Position numbers and translations under genes: made by a program
Shown here: positions 7,741-15,747 of the stretch, in pieces
How the letters are laid out: each line of letters opens with the position of its first letter
Position numbering within the stretch: position 1 is the stretch's first letter
Notes under the pieces: generated by a model
Told to the model about the DNA's origin: nothing
Databases searched by the model: none
The model's input: only the letters and a program-made list of their open reading frames with translations
Source: Streptomyces canus
GTDB lineage: Bacteria; Actinomycetota; Actinomycetes; Streptomycetales; Streptomycetaceae
Assembly (NCBI RefSeq): GCF_041435015.1
Contig: NZ_CP107989.1
Coordinates: 1,116,001 to 1,180,000 of the forward strand
DNA: 64,000 bases
Reading direction: 5' to 3'

Positions 7741-9018
7741 ATGCGAGATGTACGTGAGTGGACGGCGTCCCTGGTGCGGTTTGTGAAGCGGCGCCGGGAC
7801 CCCGTCGTCGTGCAGACGCTGCGGTCGGCGGGCGCGGCGACGATCGCGTACGTCATCGCGCTGCGGCTCAGCCCCGAATCGGCGCCCCTCACGGCTCCCC
7901 TGACCGCGCTGCTGGTCGTGCAGGTCACCCTCTACTCCACGCTCACCACCGGCATCCGCCGGGTGAACTCGGTGGTGACCGGAGTCCTCGTCGCCATCGC
8001 CTTCAGTCTGCTGGTGGGACTGACCTGGTGGAGCCTGGCCCTGCTGATCGTGGCGTCGCTGGTGGTCGGACGGCTGGTGCGGGTCGAGGAGTTCGTGCCC
8101 GAGGTGGCGATCAGCGCGATGCTGGTGCTCGGGGTGACGACCGTCGGGGACACCGCCTGGGCGCGCGTGGTGGAGACGCTGATCGGCGCGGCCGTCGGCC
8201 TCGCCTGCAATCTGCTGCTCGCTCCCCCGGTGTGGGTGGACGAGGCGGGCGAGTCGATCGAGGGGCTGGCCCGCCGGCAGCGGAAGCTGATGCTGCGGAT
8301 GGGCGAGGAGGCCGCAGGCCGGACACCCGTGGAGCTGGCGACGGCCCGGCTGTACGAGGCGCGCGAGCTCGACCACGACATCGTCGAGGTGGACGCGGCC
8401 CTCCGGCAGGCCGAGGACAGTCTCAAACTGAACCCCAGGGTGAAGGAGGGTCTGCTGCACCGGGTGGTGCTGCGCACCGGCCTGGACACCCTGGAGATCT
8501 GCACGGTCGTGCTGCGGGTCCTCGCCCGCACCCTCACCGACCTCGCCAAGCAACGCGACCCCTTCGCCGACGATCCCTACACGGTCGACGAGGAACAGGC
8601 TCCCGAGCCGCTGTTCGGGCCGGAGACCGGCCGTACGGTGGAGCAGTTGCTGTCCGAGATCGGCGACGCCGTGGTCAGCTTCGCGGTCCTGGTCACCACC
8701 CATGTCAGCGTGAGCGCCGAGTCCGCGGAGGCCCGGCTCACCGCAGAGCTGCGCCAGGCCACGGCGACCCGCGACAAACTGGCCCAGCTGCTGCTGGAGG
8801 AGATCCAGCGCGACTCCCGCCACTGGCAATTGCACGGCGCTGTCCTCACCGAGGTCAACCGCATCCTCGACGAGCTCGACACCGAGCACCGCTCCCGCCG
8901 CCTGCTGGAGGAGCTGGACCGGGCCGCCCGTGAGCAGCGCGAGCGGATGCCGCATCTGACCCGGCTCCAGGAGCGGTGGCGCGGGAACCGCCCGGTGCTC
9001 TCCCGTCGTTCCAGGTGA
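7741..9018 (+). CDS. FUSC / aromatic acid exporter family membrane protein
   Basis: The N-terminal 170 residues contain about five hydrophobic segments (ATIAYVIALRLS, LTALLVVQVTL, VVTGVLVAIAFSLLVGL, LALLIVASLVVGRLV, VVETLIGAAVGLACNLL). A roughly 250-residue, highly charged helical cytoplasmic part follows, with long Leu/Glu-rich coiled stretches. This is the layout of FUSC/ArAE-type exporters of small aromatic acids. ATG 7741 has AGAGGA about 10 bases upstream; an in-frame ATG at 7717 is the alternative and would add 8 residues. It is divergent from the esterase gene, with an operator-like palindrome between them. Confidence 0.8.
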   Translation: MRDVREWTASLVRFVKRRRDPVVVQTLRSAGAATIAYVIALRLSPESAPLTAPLTALLVVQVTLYSTLTTGIRRVNSVVTGVLVAIAFSLLVGLTWWSLALLIVASLVVGRLVRVEEFVPEVAISAMLVLGVTTVGDTAWARVVETLIGAAVGLACNLLLAPPVWVDEAGESIEGLARRQRKLMLRMGEEAAGRTPVELATARLYEARELDHDIVEVDAALRQAEDSLKLNPRVKEGLLHRVVLRTGLDTLEICTVVLRVLARTLTDLAKQRDPFADDPYTVDEEQAPEPLFGPETGRTVEQLLSEIGDAVVSFAVLVTTHVSVSAESAEARLTAELRQATATRDKLAQLLLEEIQRDSRHWQLHGAVLTEVNRILDELDTEHRSRRLLEELDRAAREQRERMPHLTRLQERWRGNRPVLSRRSR

Positions 9019-9053
9019 GGTAGGCACATCGAGCGGACACAGGGGGCGGGCCG

Positions 9054-10076
9054 ATGACCGGCACGAGCGTGCGGATCGACGGGAACACACTGCGGCTGCC
9101 GGGCGGTGCGGCGGTGCGGTTCGTCCGCACCCTGCGGCTGCCCGAGACGGGCACGCATCCGCTGCCGCCGGGGCTCGGCGAGTTCCCGGTGCGCCGCGTC
9201 TCCGACTACCCCGACACCGTGCCGGAGCAGTGGCGGGCCCGTGGCGGGGTGATGCTGCCGGTGTATCTGCGCGAGGCGATGTGGCTGAGCTTCGGCAGCA
9301 CCACCGAGCCCGCCGCCCTCCAGGTCGGGGTGGGCAAGGTGTGCGCGGTCTCCGGGAAACCCTGGAGCGACCGGCTCACGCGTGACCCGCAGAACTACCT
9401 GGTCCTGCCCCGCCAGCCGTGGCTGGACGGCATCAACTCCGGCAAGGGGACCGTCCGCCAGTTCGTCGCCGTGCCGCTCGGGCTGGGCGCGACCGTCGAG
9501 GGGCAGGTCACGGGCGAGGAGGTCTGGGGCGGCGTCCAGCTGCAGTCCTTCCCGCTGGTCGAGGAGCGGCTGACCGAGTGGCGGGAGGCGCAGCGGCGGC
9601 TGCGGTCGGTGAGCAGGCCCGCCATGGGCTACGGCGCTGCCGCGCCCATGGCGATGGCCGCGCCCGCCGCTCCGGCGGGGGCGCCCCGCAGCGCTCCGGC
9701 CATGGGACTCGGCGTCGGCGGCTCCATGCGCCAGGAGGTCTACCGGGACGACCGGCCCCTGTCGGACTGGGCGGACACACCGGCCGGCCGGGTGTTCGTG
9801 CACCTGGTGACACCGCCCGAGTGGCGCCGCATCACCGGCGAGGCTCCCCCTCCGTCGCCCGTGGACCGCGCCGCGTACACCAACGCGGGGCTGCCCTGGT
9901 TCGACTACTACGACCAGGACGCGGAGGACCTCGCCCCCACGGACCCGCTGGAGGGTGTGAAGCCGGTCGGGGACTGGCTCGGGGACGATCACGAGCCCTG
10001 GCAGCCGCCGGGGTCGCACCAGGTCAAGAAGCTGGGGGACGCACCGGGCAAGCCGGTCCAGGACGGCGACTGGTAG
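9054..10076 (+). CDS. conserved hypothetical protein, 340 aa
   Basis: No named domain is recognised. The first 190 residues look globular (VMLPVYLREAMWLSF, QNYLVLPRQPWLDGI, GEEVWGGVQLQ). An Ala/Pro/Met-rich linker (about residues 200-225) is followed by a polar, acidic C-terminal part with WFDYYDQDAEDL. No signal peptide or membrane segment is seen. Codon use and GC at third positions are fully typical of a coding region. It sits 35 bases after the exporter gene on the same strand and may share its transcript. Confidence 0.7.
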   Translation: MTGTSVRIDGNTLRLPGGAAVRFVRTLRLPETGTHPLPPGLGEFPVRRVSDYPDTVPEQWRARGGVMLPVYLREAMWLSFGSTTEPAALQVGVGKVCAVSGKPWSDRLTRDPQNYLVLPRQPWLDGINSGKGTVRQFVAVPLGLGATVEGQVTGEEVWGGVQLQSFPLVEERLTEWREAQRRLRSVSRPAMGYGAAAPMAMAAPAAPAGAPRSAPAMGLGVGGSMRQEVYRDDRPLSDWADTPAGRVFVHLVTPPEWRRITGEAPPPSPVDRAAYTNAGLPWFDYYDQDAEDLAPTDPLEGVKPVGDWLGDDHEPWQPPGSHQVKKLGDAPGKPVQDGDW

Positions 10077-10168
10077 CGGGCCGCGGGGGCTCGGGTTGCA
10101 CGGGCCGCGTGATCCGGGTGAAGGTGGCTGTCACGACCGCGACGATCGATCACCCGGGGTGCGCAGGG

Positions 10169-11386
10169 ATGGGCAGTGCGAACGGCGGCTGCAGCAGGCG
10201 CGGCTTCGTCGGCGTTCTCGCGGGAGCCGCCTCGGGACTCGTCGGCTGCTCGACGTCGTCCGGATCGTCGGCGCAGTCGGTGCCCTCGCGGACTCCCGGC
10301 TCCCCCGGCACGGTCTCACCGAGCCCGACGAAAACCCCGTCGGCGCCGGCTCCGACCGGCCCCCGTCCCTTCTACCTCGGCACCTACACCTCCGTCGAGG
10401 GCGGTGGCAACGGCATCGGCGTCGCCAGGTACGACCCAGACAGCGGTCGTATCACCGGCATCGGCACGATCACCGGCGTCACCAACCCCTCGTATCTCGC
10501 GCTGCACCCCGACGGCCGCACGCTGTACGCGGTCGCCGAGCAGGACGCCGGTGCCGTGACCGCCGTACGCCTGTCCGACCGCAAGGTTCTGGGGAGCCGC
10601 GGCACCGGCGGCGCGGGGCCGTGTCATCTCTCGGTGCATCCGGGCGGCCGCTGGCTGCTCAGCGCGAACTACGGCTCCGGCAGTGTGACCGTGCATCCGA
10701 TCGACTCCTCGGGAGCGCTCGGCGAGCGCAGGGATACGGTCACGCACTCCAGTCCGGCGCCCGGACCCGGCCAGGAGGGTCCGCACGCCCACCAGTTCCT
10801 CACCAGTCCCGACGGCGGCCATGTGCTCGCCGTCGACCTGGGCACGGACACCGTCTACAGCTATCGACTGAACGAACGGACCGGAGCTCTCACGGAGGTC
10901 TCGCGGGCGCACACCCGGGCCGGTGCCGGACCGCGCCATCTCACCTTCCATCCCGGGGGCCGGTACGCCTACCTGGCCAACGAGGCCGACAACACGGTGG
11001 CGGTCTGCGCCTACGACCGCAAGGCGGGCCGCCTCTCCGTCGGGGCGGCGCAGTCCACGGGAACGGGCTCGGGCACCAACTACCCGGCGCAGCTGCTGGT
11101 CACCGCGAACGGCTCGTACGCCTATCTCGCCAACCGGGGCCACAACAGCCTCACGCGCTACGCGGTGGAGGCGGACGGCGCCCGGCTCCGGCTGCTCGAC
11201 ACGGTTCCGGTGAACGGTGACTTCCCGCGGCAGATCGCCTTCTCGCCGGACGGGACCCTGCTGTTCGCGGCCAACCAGAGGTCGAGCAGCGTCAGCGTGT
11301 TCCACGTGAACGCGGCGAGCGGTGACCTGCGGGCCGCCGGCCGGCCGTTCGCCTCACCCGTCGCGGTCTGTGCGCTGCCGCTGTAG
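10169..11386 (+). CDS. Tat-exported lipoprotein of the lactonase (seven-bladed propeller) family
   Basis: A 405-residue protein. The N-terminus has SRRGFVGV (twin-arginine motif), a hydrophobic stretch and LVGC (lipobox), then a Ser/Thr/Pro-rich linker to about residue 65. The rest is a beta-propeller of the 6-phosphogluconolactonase/YkgB type: repeated blocks such as HPDGRTLYAVAE, HPGGRWLLSANYGSG, SPDGGHVLAVDLG and HPGGRYAYLANE. Cytosolic members open 6-phosphogluconolactone; an exported, lipid-anchored version must act on an external substrate, which cannot be named. An upstream in-frame GTG is possible. The 3' end overlaps the convergent DUF2470 gene by 33 bases. Confidence 0.85.
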   Translation: MGSANGGCSRRGFVGVLAGAASGLVGCSTSSGSSAQSVPSRTPGSPGTVSPSPTKTPSAPAPTGPRPFYLGTYTSVEGGGNGIGVARYDPDSGRITGIGTITGVTNPSYLALHPDGRTLYAVAEQDAGAVTAVRLSDRKVLGSRGTGGAGPCHLSVHPGGRWLLSANYGSGSVTVHPIDSSGALGERRDTVTHSSPAPGPGQEGPHAHQFLTSPDGGHVLAVDLGTDTVYSYRLNERTGALTEVSRAHTRAGAGPRHLTFHPGGRYAYLANEADNTVAVCAYDRKAGRLSVGAAQSTGTGSGTNYPAQLLVTANGSYAYLANRGHNSLTRYAVEADGARLRLLDTVPVNGDFPRQIAFSPDGTLLFAANQRSSSVSVFHVNAASGDLRAAGRPFASPVAVCALPL

Positions 11387-12079
11387 GGCACGCGGGCAGG
11401 ACGCTGCGCTCGTCTGGGTCAGCAGGACGTGCATGCGCTCCGTCAGCCGCGCCACGTCGTCGGCGGGTGCGTGGAAGGGCAGGCGTACGTCGCCGTGGGC
11501 ACGGGTGCGCTCGATGCGCAGCGTCAGTCCGTGCCGGTCCACGGCGAGGGGCTGGACGCGGACCGCGCCGTGCAGGCTGTCGGCCTCGACGAGCCGGGTG
11601 AGCCGCTCGACCGCGTCGGGGTGGCAGTCGGCGAGGTGGGTGAGCAGCCGGGCCTCGGCCGTGGCGAGCGGGTCGGGCTCGGCGGCGGCGAAGTCGTCGA
11701 GGTCGACGACCACCGCGCCGGACGGCCGACGCAGCACGACGCGTGTGGCCTTGAACTCGAGCCGGCCGTCCCCGGGGACGAACCAGCCCGCGATCCACAG
11801 CCGGGCGCGGATCCGGCTGCGCACGGGGACGGGTGCCACGTCGGCGAACTCCAGGACGGCGGACGGCTCGCCGCGGGGCGCGCAGATCGCGGCCGCGACC
11901 AGGGTGCTGTCCTCGGGCACGTCCAGTGTCACCCGCCCGTCCTGGGCGACGGTGTGCGCGCCGACGAACTCCTCGCGGCCGCCCTCGGCGGTCACCGCGC
12001 AGGACCACGAGGCGGCGAGCACCGACCGGGCGTGTTCCGCCGCGGAAGGCGCGGCCGTCCAGGTTTGGCTGTCACGCAT
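11354..12079 (-). CDS. DUF2470 domain protein, probably iron-regulated
   Basis: A 241-residue soluble protein. The C-terminal third (LLTHLADCHPDAVERLTRLV, then VRVQPLAVDRHGLTLRIER and DVRLPFHAPADDVARL) matches DUF2470, the domain found at the end of heme-utilisation and pyridoxamine-oxidase-like proteins. The N-terminal half is a split-barrel-like region (WSCAVTAEGG, LEFADVAPVPVRSRIRARLW). The start is the ATG at 12079, with AGGAGG ideally spaced. A 19-base iron box overlaps the ribosome-site region, so expression is probably repressed by DmdR/IdeR when iron is plentiful. A role in heme or iron handling follows from this; it is not proven. Confidence 0.78.
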   Translation of the reverse strand: MRDSQTWTAAPSAAEHARSVLAASWSCAVTAEGGREEFVGAHTVAQDGRVTLDVPEDSTLVAAAICAPRGEPSAVLEFADVAPVPVRSRIRARLWIAGWFVPGDGRLEFKATRVVLRRPSGAVVVDLDDFAAAEPDPLATAEARLLTHLADCHPDAVERLTRLVEADSLHGAVRVQPLAVDRHGLTLRIERTRAHGDVRLPFHAPADDVARLTERMHVLLTQTSAASCPRALQRQRTDRDG

Positions 12080-12090
12080 CCATTGCCTCC

Positions 12091-12109
12091 TAAGGTAAGC
12101 CTTGCCTAA
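12091..12109 (-). promoter_or_regulatory. iron box (DmdR/IdeR operator)
   Basis: On the plus strand it reads taaggtaagccttgcctaa. Its reverse complement matches 15 of 19 positions of the actinobacterial iron-box consensus TTAGGTTAGGCTAACCTAA. It lies immediately upstream of, and touches, the AGGAGG ribosome site of the DUF2470 gene. Confidence 0.8.
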
Positions 12110-12169
12110 CTTATCGAAGATCGGCGATGAAGCCAACCTTGGAAGGCGTGACGGACGTGCGCATCCCCA

Positions 12170-12778
12170 TCAGGGTCGGAGAACGCCGAGCAGGGCCCGC
12201 GCGCACAGATCGCGCACCTGTTCCCGGGAGAGGTCCGAGCCCCTCAGCCACTCCAGACAGACGGCCGTGGTGAAGGCCAGCCAACCGCGGACGGCCAGCC
12301 GAAGGTCGGGGCGCTCTTCGGCCTGGGCCCCGAACTCCGGATCCGCGGCCAGCGCCGCCAGGATCTGCCGCTCCTGTGCGGCCAGCGCCCGCTGGTAGAC
12401 CTTGCGGACGGACTGGTCCCCGGCGGCGTCGGCACGGTGAAAGGCCCGGTAGCCGTGCGCGTGCGCCGACACGTACTCCAGATAGGTGTCCAGCCCCGCG
12501 GTGAGCTGCTCGCGCACCGGGACGCCGGGCACGGCCGCGGTCATGGCCAGCATCCGCCCGCTCTCGCGCTCGACGACCGCCGCGAAGAAGTCCCGCTTCG
12601 TCGGGAAGTAGTGATAGAGCAGCCCGCGCGAGACACCGGCGATCTCCGCGACCTGCTCGATCCACACCTCGTCGTACGGGCTCTCCGAGAACAGCCTCGC
12701 CCCCACCGACAGGAGTTGCTCCCGGCGCTCCCCGGTGCTGAGCCTGCGGCGCGCGCGCTCGCCCTGCTTCCCGGCCAT
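12170..12778 (-). CDS. TetR family transcriptional regulator
   Basis: A 202-residue protein with a classical TetR helix-turn-helix (about residues 18-62: LFSESPYDEVWIEQVAEIAG then SRGLLYHYFPTKRDFF). An all-helical ligand domain follows. It is divergent from the P450 gene with a 107-base gap that contains a matching inverted repeat, so it probably represses itself and the P450 and responds to a P450 substrate or a fatty-acid-like ligand. Confidence 0.9.
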   Translation of the reverse strand: MAGKQGERARRRLSTGERREQLLSVGARLFSESPYDEVWIEQVAEIAGVSRGLLYHYFPTKRDFFAAVVERESGRMLAMTAAVPGVPVREQLTAGLDTYLEYVSAHAHGYRAFHRADAAGDQSVRKVYQRALAAQERQILAALAADPEFGAQAEERPDLRLAVRGWLAFTTAVCLEWLRGSDLSREQVRDLCARALLGVLRP

Positions 12779-12800
12779 GCCCGCACTTTACTTGACGCCG

Positions 12801-12838
12801 GTTCAACAACGGGATCAGACTGAGGCGCGTTATTGAAC
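12801..12838. promoter_or_regulatory. inverted repeat between TetR regulator and P450 (likely TetR operator)
   Basis: gttcaacaacg (12801-12811) and cgttattgaac (12828-12838) are inverted copies with one mismatch over 11 bases, 16 bases apart. They lie midway between the two divergent start codons. This is the expected position for an operator that covers both promoters. Confidence 0.6.
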
Positions 12839-12885
12839 CCACGTACAACGCGCTCAACTGCCGCTGGATCAAGGGAGATCTCGTC

Positions 12886-14406
12886 ATGGCGGAGACGACG
12901 ACAAGGGCCGCGCAGCCGAGGGGTTTCCGCAGTGCCGAGCTGGGCTGGCCGGAACTGCACCGCATTCCGCACCCGCCGCGCCGGCTCCCCCTGCTCGGTG
13001 ACGTGCTCGGCGCCAACCGGGCCACCCCGCTCCAGGACTCCCTGCGCTTCGCTCGCCACTTGGGGCCGATCTACCGGCGCAAGGCGTTCAACCGGGAGTT
13101 CGTGTTCGTCTGGGGTGCCGAGCTGGTGGCGGATCTGGCGGACGAGTCGCGGTTCGCGAAGCATGTCGGTCTGGGGGTCGCCAATCTGCGGCCGGTCGCC
13201 GGCGACGGGCTGTTCACCGCGTACAACCACGAGCCGAACTGGCAGCTGGCACACGACGTGCTGGCACCGGGCTTCAGCCGCGAGGCGATGGAGGCCTACC
13301 ACCCGATGATGCTGGCCGTCGCCGGGCGGCTGACGGACCATTGGGACCGCGAGCAGGCGGCGGGCCGGCCGGTCGACGTCCCCGGTGACATGACCAAGCT
13401 GACTCTGGAGACCATCGCTCGGACGGGGTTCGGCCATGACTTCGGCTCCTTCGAGCGGGATCGGCCGCATCCCTTCGTGACGGCGATGGTGGGCACCCTG
13501 ACCTACGCGCAGCGCCTCAACTCCGTGCCCTTCCCGGCGCTTCTACGACGTGCCGCGCAGCGCAACGCGGACGACATCGCCTACCTCAACCGCATGGTCG
13601 ACGACCTGGTCCGGACCCGGCGCACGGTGGGTGGGGACGGCGACCTTCTCGACCGGATGCTGGAGACGGCCCACCCGGAGACCGGTGAGCGTCTGTCGCC
13701 CGAGAACGTCCGCCGACAGGTCATCACTTTTCTGGTGGCCGGTCACGAGACGACGTCGGGTGCGCTCTCCTTCGCCCTGCACTACCTCTCCCGACACCCC
13801 GAGGTCGCGGCACGCGCGCGTGCCGAGGTGGACCGCGTCTGGGGCGCGGCCGCCGTGCCGGGGTACGACCAGGTGGCGAAGCTGCGGTATGTGCGGCGGG
13901 TGCTGGACGAGTCGCTGCGGCTGTGGCCCACGGCACCCGCGTTCGCCCGGGAGGCCGTCCAGGACACCGTGCTGGCCGGGCGGTACCCGATGCGCCGCGG
14001 GGCGTGGACGCTGGTGCTCACGCCGATGCTGCAGCGCGACCCCGAGGTGTGGGGAGCCGACGCCGAGCGGTTCGATCCGGACCGCTTCGACCCCAAGGCC
14101 GTACGCTCGCGTCCCCCGCATGTCTTCAAGCCGTTCGGCACCGGGGCCCGGGCCTGCATCGGGCGGCAGTTCGCGCTCCACGAGGCCACGCTGGTGCTCG
14201 GGCTGTTGCTGCGCCGCTACGAGCTGCGTGCAGACCCCGGTTACCGGCTCAGCGTGGCCGAGCGGCTGACGCTGATGCCGGAGGGGCTGCGGCTGCACGT
14301 GGAACGGCGGGCGGGCGGTAGCGCTGCGGCCGCCCCCGTAGCGGATTCCGACGAGGCCCCGGCCGCCTCGGCGTCACGCTGTCCAGTGTCCGGGGCGGAT
14401 GACTGA
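12886..14406 (+). CDS. stand-alone CYP102-like cytochrome P450 (fatty acid hydroxylase type)
   Basis: A 506-residue heme domain with strong local identity to P450 BM3. Matching blocks are [14 protein letters not shown] (containing the Phe87 equivalent), [19 protein letters not shown] (I-helix with acid-alcohol pair), the [13 protein letters not shown]-helix and the heme loop [19 protein letters not shown] with the Cys ligand near residue 424. BM3 is a fusion with a reductase; here the protein stops soon after the heme domain, in an Ala-rich tail, so a separate redox partner is needed. That resembles the Streptomyces CYP102B group. Likely substrates are medium- or long-chain fatty acids (family inference). 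The 3' end overlaps the convergent gene by 33 bases. Confidence 0.92.
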   Translation: MAETTTRAAQPRGFRSAELGWPELHRIPHPPRRLPLLGDVLGANRATPLQDSLRFARHLGPIYRRKAFNREFVFVWGAELVADLADESRFAKHVGLGVANLRPVAGDGLFTAYNHEPNWQLAHDVLAPGFSREAMEAYHPMMLAVAGRLTDHWDREQAAGRPVDVPGDMTKLTLETIARTGFGHDFGSFERDRPHPFVTAMVGTLTYAQRLNSVPFPALLRRAAQRNADDIAYLNRMVDDLVRTRRTVGGDGDLLDRMLETAHPETGERLSPENVRRQVITFLVAGHETTSGALSFALHYLSRHPEVAARARAEVDRVWGAAAVPGYDQVAKLRYVRRVLDESLRLWPTAPAFAREAVQDTVLAGRYPMRRGAWTLVLTPMLQRDPEVWGADAERFDPDRFDPKAVRSRPPHVFKPFGTGARACIGRQFALHEATLVLGLLLRRYELRADPGYRLSVAERLTLMPEGLRLHVERRAGGSAAAAPVADSDEAPAASASRCPVSGADD

Positions 14407-15195
14407 GTCCGGCAGCCGGGTGCCGGCGCTGCCCCGGGCGGCGTTCAGCTGGGGCTGGGTGAGGAAGAAGGCGCCCGTCAGGTCCGCGTCCGTCAGGTCG
14501 GCGTCGCGCAGATCGGCACCGATCAGATCCGCGCCGCGCAGGTCGGCGCCGGTGAGGTCGGCCGCTATGAGATAGGCGCCGCGAAGGGTGGCTCCGCGCA
14601 GGTCGGCGCCCTGGAGACGGGCGCCCATCAGGTCCGCGCCCCGGCGGTTCTTCCTCCCCTTCGCGACGCCGAATCCGGCCCGCACCAGCTCGCTGGTCCT
14701 CAGCAGAAGGACGTTGACCTCCTGCCGGTGCGCGGCGACGTCCAACGCGGCGAGTTCTTCGGCGGTCCCCCGGGTGAGCGCGTCGGTCCGCTCCCGCATG
14801 CGGCGCAGGTCGGCGTGGACCGGGCGGGCGGCGGGCAGGGTGAGTGCCTCGGTGAGGTACCAGAGCAACTCGTGGAGCTGGCGCACGACCGGGAAGACGT
14901 CGAACATCCGGCGGGCGTCCTCGCGCGGGCCCGTACGCCAGTCCCGGCCGGCGAAGGTGACCTGCGAGACCTTCTGCCCGGCGCCGAAGCAGTCGTAGAC
15001 CGTGCATCCGGTGTAGCCCTCGACGCGCAGTTTCGCGTGGATGCCGCACCGGTGGTCGTCCCGGAGGTTGGGACAGGGCGTGCCGGCCGGCTTGTCGCGG
15101 GCGAAGTCCGCTGAGGCGGTGAAGGGCAGGGCGACACAGCACAGCCCGAAGCACCGCGCGCAGTCGCCGCTGAGATCGATCATTTGTTCTTGCAT
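14374..15195 (-). CDS. pentapeptide-repeat protein with N-terminal Cys cluster
   Basis: A 273-residue protein. Residues 1-75 contain eight cysteines in pairs ([27 protein letters not shown]), suggesting a metal or iron-sulfur site. A helical middle is followed by about twelve pentapeptide repeats A(D/N)LXX (residues about 185-250, such as [14 protein letters not shown]), which fold into a right-handed quadrilateral helix. The function of this architecture is unknown. ATG 15195 is used; ATG 15183 is an alternative. The island end begins only 10 bases upstream, so the native promoter has been replaced or lost. Confidence 0.8.
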   Translation of the reverse strand: MQEQMIDLSGDCARCFGLCCVALPFTASADFARDKPAGTPCPNLRDDHRCGIHAKLRVEGYTGCTVYDCFGAGQKVSQVTFAGRDWRTGPREDARRMFDVFPVVRQLHELLWYLTEALTLPAARPVHADLRRMRERTDALTRGTAEELAALDVAAHRQEVNVLLLRTSELVRAGFGVAKGRKNRRGADLMGARLQGADLRGATLRGAYLIAADLTGADLRGADLIGADLRDADLTDADLTGAFFLTQPQLNAARGSAGTRLPDSVIRPGHWTA

Positions 15196-15307
15196 CGCCG
15201 CCAGCCTAGTAGTGCTTCGTCAGGCCTATGCATGAGCGCTGGAACCCAGCCCCCTGATCTTGGACACACGAGACACTGGATCCTGAGGATCTGAGAACGG
15301 ACATCTC

Positions 15308-15634
15308 GTGGTCATGAAGAACTATCCGCCGCAGTTCAAGGCGGACGCGGTCGCGCTGTACCAGTCGCGGCCCGAGGCGACGATCCGGCAGGTTGCCGCC
15401 GATCTGGGCATCAATCCCGAGCCCCAGCGGAACTGGGGCCGGGCAGCGGGCGCGAGCTGGCCGCGGGGTCACCGGGCAGAGGTAACCTCCGAGCCGCCGA
15501 CGCCGTTGGACGCCGTTGGACGCCGTTGGACGCGGAGAACGCCGCCCTCCGCAAGAAGGTCCTCGGACTGGAAGCGGGAACGCGAGATCCTGCGCAAGGC
15601 AGCGAAGTATTTCGCCGGGGAGACGCGCTGGTGA
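15308..15634 (+). pseudogene. IS3 transposase orfA with compensated frameshift
   Basis: The N-terminus (KNYPPQFKADAVALYQSRPE, then IRQVAADLGI) is a normal IS3 OrfA helix-turn-helix, and the C-terminus (REILRKAAKYFAGETRW) is also normal. Between them about 30 codons are out of frame. Three copies of a 10-base unit where one is expected add 20 bases, and an extra G near 15575 adds one more, so the original frame resumes. Without these changes the region would read the usual LDAENAALRKKV leucine-zipper segment. Confidence 0.75.
15501..15530. repeat. 10-bp triplication inside IS3 orfA
   Basis: Three perfect tandem copies of cgccgttgga. A single copy would restore the family reading frame (PPTPLDAEN), so two copies appear to be a later slippage expansion. 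Confidence 0.9.
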
Positions 15635-15747
15635 CCCGCTTCCAGTTCGTCGCCGACCACCAACCGCAATAACACCCGACGCCGTCACTCCCGCGCCGGG
15701 CACCGCAGCCCCGGGAGCGGGTGCATCCGCGCCGCGGCCGTGGGCCG

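Larger units (their letters stand above)
15245..15675 (+). mobile_element. IS3-family insertion sequence remnant
   Basis: The segment contains a damaged orfA and the first 13 codons of orfB, which begin VTRFQFVADHQPQ and hit a stop at about 15670. Everything after that (over 800 bases of DDE transposase in a complete IS3 element) is missing. The left edge is approximate, placed where TGATCTTGGACAC-like terminal sequence begins. Confidence 0.75.

Noticed and set aside
7516..9090. 960-residue version of the erythromycin-esterase-like frame
   Set aside because: The added part is antisense to the FUSC exporter; the signal peptide begins at ATG 7515.
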